64,000 bases of DNA from Zhihengliuella sp. (GTDB lineage Bacteria; Actinomycetota; Actinomycetes; Actinomycetales; Micrococcaceae). Shown here piece after piece: positions 58,828 to 64,000 of the stretch. The translations under genes and the position numbers were made by a program. Each line of letters opens with the position of its first letter. Position 1 is the first letter of the stretch. Where the stretch lies: NCBI RefSeq assembly GCF_031178195.1, contig NZ_JAPSJL010000001.1, positions 327,275-391,274 of the forward strand, given 5' to 3'. The notes below the pieces were generated by a model. That model did no database searches, had not been told where the DNA came from, and saw only the letters and a list, made by a program, of their open reading frames with translations.

Positions 58828-60423
58828 ATGCTCCCCACCCACCCCGCTGCCTCCGCCTGGGCCGACCAGCTGGAGTTCCGCGAGTCCGCCGGGTGGAGGC
58901 TCCTCTCCGCGGCGCCGTGGGTGGCCGCGTTCCTGCGCACCGAGTTCGGCACCGCCTCCCCGCGCGTGGGGCTGGAGCCCTTCCACGCGTCGCTGGACGC
59001 GTTCCTGAAGCACCTGCGCGCGCAGACGCCCGCCGTCGTACTGAACGAGTCCTGGCAGGCGCAGCAGTACGCCGACTCCTGGGTGCGCTCCGGGTTCCTG
59101 GCGCGGCCGCTGGTCGAGGGGCGGTTCGTCTACGAGCCGACCGCGCACACCGCACGGGTCCTGCGCTTCCTCGACGCCGTGGCCGGCTCCGGCACCAACC
59201 TGAACTCGTCCCGACTGAGCACACTGCTCACCAGCCTCGAGTCGCTGGCCCACGAGACCGACCCGGACCCGCAGGCGCGCATCCGCCAGCTGGAGGCGGA
59301 GATCGCCGAGCGCCAGGCCCGCCTGGACGCCCTGCGCAGCGGCGAGGAGCCGGCGATGCTCCCGCCGGACAGCGCGCTCGCGGCCGCCCGCAGCATCCTG
59401 GATCTCGCCGCGGACCTGCCGGCGGACTTCAAGCGCATGCGCGACGGCGTGCACCGGATGCTCCACGGGATCCGGCAGGAGATCATGGAGTCCTCGGTCA
59501 CCAAGGGCGTCGCGGTCGGCCAGGTGCTCGAGGGCGACCGGCGGCTGCGCTCCACGCCGGAGGGCGAGACGTTCCGCGGGTTCACCGCGTTCCTGAACGA
59601 CCCGCAGCAGCAGGCCCGCTTCCGGCAGGCCGTCAACGACATCCTGGAGCGCGGCTTCGTCGACGAGCTCTCCCCCGGGGAGCGCCACACGATCGCGAAC
59701 CTCCTGCGCGAGTTGCGCCGCCAGGCGTCCGAGGTCCACGCGACCTACGGCAAGCTCTCCGAGTCGTTGCACGCCTACGTGCAGTCGGACGAGCTGCGCG
59801 AGTCGGAGCAGCTGCGCCGGGCGATCCGCACGGCCGAGCTGGCCGTCGCGAAGTCCGCGGCCCTGCGCCCGCGCACCGCGGTCGCGCCGCTGCGCCTGTA
59901 CGCCCCGGAGTTCGCGACGCTCTCCGGGCTCGGGATCTTCGACCCGGCCGAGCACGTCGCGCCGCCGCGCCTGGCCGAGCCGCCCGCGCTGAGCGCCGCC
60001 GACATCCACCGCACGCCGTCCACCCCGCCGGCGGACGCGGAGGCGCTGCGCACCGCCGTCGTCCGGGCGCTGGTGCGCGTCGCCACCGCGGAGGGGACGG
60101 ACGGCACGACGGCGGAGGCCGGGGCGGGTGCGGCGCCCGCGGTCACGCTGGGCGAGGTCCTCGATCAGCTCGGCGCCGAGCACCGGCACCTGAACTCGGT
60201 GCGCTACCTCGTGGAGCTGGCGCGCACGTCGGCGCCCGGCAGCGCCCACCGGGGCGTCGCGGACGGGTCCGGCGGCGAGGCGGAGACCGTCGTGGCCGGC
60301 GAGCTCGACGCCACCCGCTACCAGCGCATCTCCATCCGCCAGATCGACGGCACGGGGCGCACCGCGTACCTGCCCGTGGTCACCTACACGATGTCCGGAA
60401 CCGAGACCGAGGAGTCCGCATGA
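58828..60423 (+). CDS. jetA: Wadjet type I protein JetA (DUF3375)
   Basis: A 531-residue DUF3375 protein, the kleisin-like subunit of the Wadjet condensin that senses and cleaves closed-circular plasmids. Conserved blocks: SAPWVAAFLRTEFG, LRAQTPAVVLNESWQAQQYA, GFLARPLVEGRFVYEPTAHT, LNSSRLSTLLTSLESLAHET, FTAFLNDPQQQARFRQAVND. The central part is long helices. ATG 58828 fits the family's start; an in-frame GTG at 58720 would add 36 Pro-rich residues of no similarity. It overlaps jetB by four bases (ATGA). Confidence 0.88.
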   Translation: MLPTHPAASAWADQLEFRESAGWRLLSAAPWVAAFLRTEFGTASPRVGLEPFHASLDAFLKHLRAQTPAVVLNESWQAQQYADSWVRSGFLARPLVEGRFVYEPTAHTARVLRFLDAVAGSGTNLNSSRLSTLLTSLESLAHETDPDPQARIRQLEAEIAERQARLDALRSGEEPAMLPPDSALAAARSILDLAADLPADFKRMRDGVHRMLHGIRQEIMESSVTKGVAVGQVLEGDRRLRSTPEGETFRGFTAFLNDPQQQARFRQAVNDILERGFVDELSPGERHTIANLLRELRRQASEVHATYGKLSESLHAYVQSDELRESEQLRRAIRTAELAVAKSAALRPRTAVAPLRLYAPEFATLSGLGIFDPAEHVAPPRLAEPPALSAADIHRTPSTPPADAEALRTAVVRALVRVATAEGTDGTTAEAGAGAAPAVTLGEVLDQLGAEHRHLNSVRYLVELARTSAPGSAHRGVADGSGGEAETVVAGELDATRYQRISIRQIDGTGRTAYLPVVTYTMSGTETEESA

Positions 60424-61244
60424 GCAGCCCCACCACCGCGCACAGCGTCGATCCGGAGGCCGCCGGTCCCCGGAGGACCGGAGGGCGCGACGACGTCGTC
60501 GGACCCCGCGGTACCGGCCGCACTGTGGGGCGCGCCGAGGCCGGGGGCGCCGCGGCCGGGAGCGCCGCCAAGGGCGCCGCCGAGGCGAGGGGCCAGGCCG
60601 CCGAGACGCGCCTGTTCGACGGGGACACGGGCCGCTTCGAGCTGCCGCTGCGCCAGGCCCTGGTCCGCCTGCTGCGCGGCCCCTACCTGGACGGGACGGC
60701 GGACGCCCGGCTGTGGCAGCTGGTGCTGGACCGGCGTGCCGAGATCGCCGCCTACGTCTCCGAGCTGTTCCTGCGCCTGGAGATCGACGCCGAGCGGAAG
60801 ATCGCCCTGCTCACCCCGGTGGAGGTCGACGCCCCGCACACCACGGCGATCGCCCCGCGCAAGCCGCTCAAGCGGGAGGAGACGCTGCTGGCGCTGCGGC
60901 TGCGCCTCATGCTGGACCGGCACGCCGGCACCGGCACGGACCCGGTGATCTCGCGCGCCGGCGCCCGCGACATCCTGGAGGAGCACCGCCAGCCCGGGGC
61001 GGTGGACGACAAGCGGCTCGAGGAGCTCACCGACGCCTCGCTGGCGCGGCTCCTGGCCCTGAAGCTGATCCTGCCCACCGAGCTGCCGGACGAGTACCGC
61101 GTCTCCGGGGCGCTCGCCCTGGCCCTGCCCTTCGCCACGGTGGACGGGATCCCGGCCTACATCACGGCGATCGAGCGCGGCGACGCCGCCCTCGATCTCG
61201 AGCCGGACCTCGAGACGGCCCCGGCCGGACACGAGGAGGCGTAG
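60420..61244 (+). CDS. jetB: Wadjet type I protein JetB (DUF4194)
   Basis: A 274-residue DUF4194 protein, the KITE-like (MukE-equivalent) winged-helix partner of JetA and JetC. The core runs from about residue 70 (LPLRQALVRLLRGPYLDGTA, ISRAGARDILEEHRQPGAVD, GIPAYITAIE). The first 65 residues are Gly/Ala/Arg-rich and disordered, longer than usual. It starts at ATG 60420 inside the jetA stop and ends one base into the jetC start (TAGTG). Confidence 0.88.
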   Translation: MSSPTTAHSVDPEAAGPRRTGGRDDVVGPRGTGRTVGRAEAGGAAAGSAAKGAAEARGQAAETRLFDGDTGRFELPLRQALVRLLRGPYLDGTADARLWQLVLDRRAEIAAYVSELFLRLEIDAERKIALLTPVEVDAPHTTAIAPRKPLKREETLLALRLRLMLDRHAGTGTDPVISRAGARDILEEHRQPGAVDDKRLEELTDASLARLLALKLILPTELPDEYRVSGALALALPFATVDGIPAYITAIERGDAALDLEPDLETAPAGHEEA

Positions 61245-64000
61245 TGGGCATCGAGTACACGCTTCCCCTTGGCGAGGCCGTCAACCCGGGCCAGCACCGG
61301 CTCGCCCGGATCCAGGTGGTCAACTGGGGCACGTTCCACGGCCGCCACGAGCTCTACGTGGACCGCAGCGGCACCTTGCTCACCGGGCACCCGGGCGTCG
61401 GCAAGTCCACGCTGTTCGATGGGATCGGGCACATCTTCCACGCGGTCCCGCGCCTGAACGAGTCGGCCCACGAGGCCTCGAGCCGCCGCGACCGCCGCAC
61501 CACCTACTCCTACATGCGCGGCCGCCAGTTCAAGACGTCCGACGGCGTGGTCGCCCAGCGCCCCGGCGCCACCTGGAGCGCCATGGCCCTGGTCTACGAG
61601 GACGGCCTCGGCGGCCAGACCTGCATCGCCGCGCTGTTCGACCTCCCCGCCAACGGCCTCGAGGGCCAGGTCGGCAAGCACTACGCGATCGGCGACCGCC
61701 CCCTGGACACGGCGGCCCTGGAGGACCACGGTCCGCGCCGCTTCTCGCCGTCGAGCCTGTCCAAGGCGCTGCCCGGTTTCGACGTCTACGACACCCACAA
61801 GACGTTCGCCGAGCGGTTCCGGCGCCGCCTCGGGATCGACCACGACAAGGCGTTCAGCCTCCTGCGCACGCTGCAGAACGGCAAGGGCCTGGACCGCGGC
61901 GTCAACCAGTTCTTCCGCCACGAGGTGCTCGAGGTCCCCGGGACGCTCGCCGCGGCCGCCGGCGCCGTGGAGGACTTCTCCCACCTGCGCGGCATCCACC
62001 GCCAGCTGGAGGAGGCCCGCGCCCAGCGCGACGCCCTCGAGCTGGTGCCCGCCCAGTACGCCCGCTACCGCGAGCTGCTGGCGGAGCGCACGGCACTGGG
62101 CCGGGCGTACGACGTCGTCCTGCCGCGGGTGCGGGCCGCCCAGACCGCGGAGGTGCTCGGGCACGAGACCGCGCGTCTCGAGGGCGATCTCGCCGCGCGG
62201 CGCACCGGGATCGCGGACGCCGCGGCCGCCAAGGAGCGGCTCGACGAGCGGGTGCGGTCGCTCCAGGAGCAGCACGACGCCCACGGCGGGCAGGCCGTCC
62301 GCACGCTCGAGCGCGAGCTGGAGGCGGCCCGGGCCCGGCTGGCCGAGCGGGAGAAGACGGTCGCCAAGCTGATCGCGGAGGCCGAGGCCGCCGGGGTGAA
62401 CCTGGCCTGGTCGGCGTCCGGACTGGACGCGATGCGGCGCGAGGCGGCGGTCAGCGGCGAGCGGCTGGAGTCGATCGCCGCGGACACGCGCACGCTCGAG
62501 TACGAGGCGATGGCCAAGGTGATGGCCGCCCGCGACGAGCTGCGGCAGCTGCGCGCGGACATCGAGTCCTACCGCCGCCGCGGCTCCAACATCGACGACC
62601 GCTCCGCGACGGCCCGGCGCACCATCTGCTCGGTCACCGGGCTGGACCCGGAGCAGCTGCCGTTCGGCGGCGAGCTGATGGACATGGCCCCGGACGCCGG
62701 CGCGTGGCGCCCGGCGGCGGAGAAGGCGCTGCGGTCGCTGGCGACCACGCTGCTGGTGCCGGGCGAGCACCTGGCCGCGGTCACCCGCGCGATCGACGGC
62801 GGGGCCGTGGACTCCGTGCCCGGCATGGGGCGGCTGCGCTGGGTGGACGTCTCAGTGGCGCCGCGCAGCGCCGAGGCGCGCCCGGCGGATCTGGTGACCA
62901 GGCTGGAGTTCAAGGAGGGTGCGGCCGGAGCCTGGCTGCGCGCCAAGATCACGGCCGACCACGCGTTCGTCTGCGTGGAGGACGACGCCGAGCTGCACGG
63001 GCACGACCGCGCGATCTCGCTGGCCGGGACCCTGAAGACCGGCCGCGGGGCGTTCGAGCGGGACACGCGGCCGCTGCCGGCGTCCGACTACCTGCTCGGC
63101 TTCACCAACGAGGAGAAGATCGCCCAGCTCGAGGGCGAGGCCGCGGAGCTGGAGTCCCGGCGGCTCGAGGCGGAGGGCGTGGCCGACGAGCGCAGCCGGT
63201 CCACGCAGGACCTGGCCGCCCGGGTGCGCGCCCTCAAGGCCCTCGCCGGGGACACCCGCGACTTCGCGCAGCTCGACGCCGCCCCGGCGCGGGCCGCCGT
63301 CGAGGAGCTGGAGGCACGGATCACCGATGCGATGGGCGCGTCCGACGACCTGGCGTCCGTGCGTGAGGCGCTGGATGCGGCCCGCGCCGAGCTGGAGTCC
63401 ACGGTCGGCCGGCTCGCGGTGCTGCGCAGCGACGCGGACGCGCTGGAGCGGGCGGCCGCGCGGGCGCGCCGGCAGCTCGAGTCGGCTGCGGCCACCGTTC
63501 CCGGGGCCGGCTCCGATCGGCCGGGCACGACGTCGGACTCGGCCCCGTCCGCCGACAGCACCGGCGAGCGCAGCCCCGAGGACACCGGGGACGCCGAGGA
63601 GTCCACGACGGCGCCGGTCACGGAGCAGGAGCAGGCGGCGCTCCTGGAGCGCTTCGCCGCCCTGGCCGAGGCGACGGACGTCGCCGAGGTGGAGGCGGCG
63701 GCGTCGAACGCGGCGCTGGTCCTGACGGAGGAGCTCGGCCGGCTGCGCCAGCGGATCTTCGGCGCCGAGGCGGAGCTCTCGGAGACGTTCCGGCAGTTCG
63801 CGCGCGACTTCGGCCCCGGCGCGGCCGCGTCCTACGGGACCGGGGCCGAGGCAGCTCCGCAGTACGTCGAGCTGTACCAGTCGATCGTGGACGAGGGCCT
63901 GCCGCAGCGCGAGGACGAGTTCCGCGAGTACTTCTCCAACCGCTCCTACGAGCGCTTCTCCGACCTGCTGCAGCTGCTCGAGGAGGAGCGACGCGCGATC
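61244..64000 (+). CDS. jetC: Wadjet type I ATPase JetC (SMC/MukB-like), partial
   Basis: The first 919 residues of an SMC-like ATPase (COG4913). The N-terminal ATPase half has VVNWGTFHGRHELYVD and Walker A TGHPGVGKST (about 47-56). Then come DKAFSLLRTLQNGKGLDRGV and FFRHEVLEVPG, typical of this group. Long coiled-coil arms follow, with hinge-like segments around 485-640 (TICSVTGLDPEQLPFGGELM, LLVPGEHLAAVTRAIDGGAV). A disordered Ser/Asp/Glu-rich insert lies at about 755-795. GTG 61244 overlaps the jetB stop by one base, SD GGAGG. The C-terminal signature/Walker B half and jetD would be beyond the window. Confidence 0.9.
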   Translation, partial: MGIEYTLPLGEAVNPGQHRLARIQVVNWGTFHGRHELYVDRSGTLLTGHPGVGKSTLFDGIGHIFHAVPRLNESAHEASSRRDRRTTYSYMRGRQFKTSDGVVAQRPGATWSAMALVYEDGLGGQTCIAALFDLPANGLEGQVGKHYAIGDRPLDTAALEDHGPRRFSPSSLSKALPGFDVYDTHKTFAERFRRRLGIDHDKAFSLLRTLQNGKGLDRGVNQFFRHEVLEVPGTLAAAAGAVEDFSHLRGIHRQLEEARAQRDALELVPAQYARYRELLAERTALGRAYDVVLPRVRAAQTAEVLGHETARLEGDLAARRTGIADAAAAKERLDERVRSLQEQHDAHGGQAVRTLERELEAARARLAEREKTVAKLIAEAEAAGVNLAWSASGLDAMRREAAVSGERLESIAADTRTLEYEAMAKVMAARDELRQLRADIESYRRRGSNIDDRSATARRTICSVTGLDPEQLPFGGELMDMAPDAGAWRPAAEKALRSLATTLLVPGEHLAAVTRAIDGGAVDSVPGMGRLRWVDVSVAPRSAEARPADLVTRLEFKEGAAGAWLRAKITADHAFVCVEDDAELHGHDRAISLAGTLKTGRGAFERDTRPLPASDYLLGFTNEEKIAQLEGEAAELESRRLEAEGVADERSRSTQDLAARVRALKALAGDTRDFAQLDAAPARAAVEELEARITDAMGASDDLASVREALDAARAELESTVGRLAVLRSDADALERAAARARRQLESAAATVPGAGSDRPGTTSDSAPSADSTGERSPEDTGDAEESTTAPVTEQEQAALLERFAALAEATDVAEVEAAASNAALVLTEELGRLRQRIFGAEAELSETFRQFARDFGPGAAASYGTGAEAAPQYVELYQSIVDEGLPQREDEFREYFSNRSYERFSDLLQLLEEERRAI

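Overview
The window is a very GC-rich chromosome segment (impressionistically about 70% G+C; not computed) from a high-GC Gram-positive actinobacterium. The order tRNA-Ser, SRP RNA, gluQ-rs, dnaX, recR, lysC, the cory-CC-star/ArsA pair, the DUF222/HNH protein and many leaderless genes with a TANNNT box 6-7 nt before the start codon suggest Micrococcales, probably Micrococcaceae. The genus cannot be fixed from the sequence alone.

Layout. 1-7 kb: a secreted Thr/Pro-rich protein (cut by the left edge), an FMN reductase, a DsbA/FrnE-like protein, a sugar MFS porter, a LytR_C operon and a 2OG-Fe(II) oxygenase. 7-10 kb: a stress block with a repeat-bearing hydrophilic protein, a manganese catalase and a DUF2231-Rieske fusion; a suspicious G/C homopolymer tract and 18-bp repeats lie between the last two. 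10-13.6 kb: a DUF3100 membrane protein coupled to an M20 amidohydrolase, with a divergent double-HTH Lrp-type regulator. 13.7-15.2 kb: an IS481-family element with a frameshifted transposase, inserted exactly at the 3' end of tRNA-Ser(GGA). 15.2-25.4 kb: the core block SRP RNA, gluQ-rs, dnaX, recR, then an ABC exporter and lysC, which has a recognisable internal start for the beta subunit. 25.4-35.3 kb: a repeat-filled convergent spacer, a PhoD phosphatase, an APH(3')-like kinase, a putative DNA glycosylase, a lipoprotein, the cstA / CC-terminal small protein / ArsA-like ATPase operon, an Na+/H+ antiporter and YchJ. 35.6-38.9 kb: purS-purQ-purL. 39-45.4 kb: a zinc alcohol dehydrogenase and a sugar ABC importer operon whose last gene is a CYP152-type fatty-acid peroxygenase P450. 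45.5-51.7 kb: a DUF222/HNH protein, a molybdopterin oxidoreductase without iron-sulphur ligands coupled to a helical protein, and an SRPBCC protein. 51.9-55.4 kb: a TetR-controlled two-component drug-type ABC exporter. 55.4-58.7 kb: small conserved genes. 58.7-64 kb: jetA-jetB-jetC of a type I Wadjet anti-plasmid system, with jetC running off the right edge.

The points I judge most interesting are the Wadjet locus, the cstA/CC-protein/ArsA trio, the P450 in the sugar-import operon, the IS481 insertion that rebuilt the tRNA 3' end, the cluster-less molybdoenzyme, and the consistent leaderless promoter geometry. That geometry includes two divergent genes whose -10 boxes overlap. All functional calls come from reading motifs and remembered family knowledge; no database search was run.
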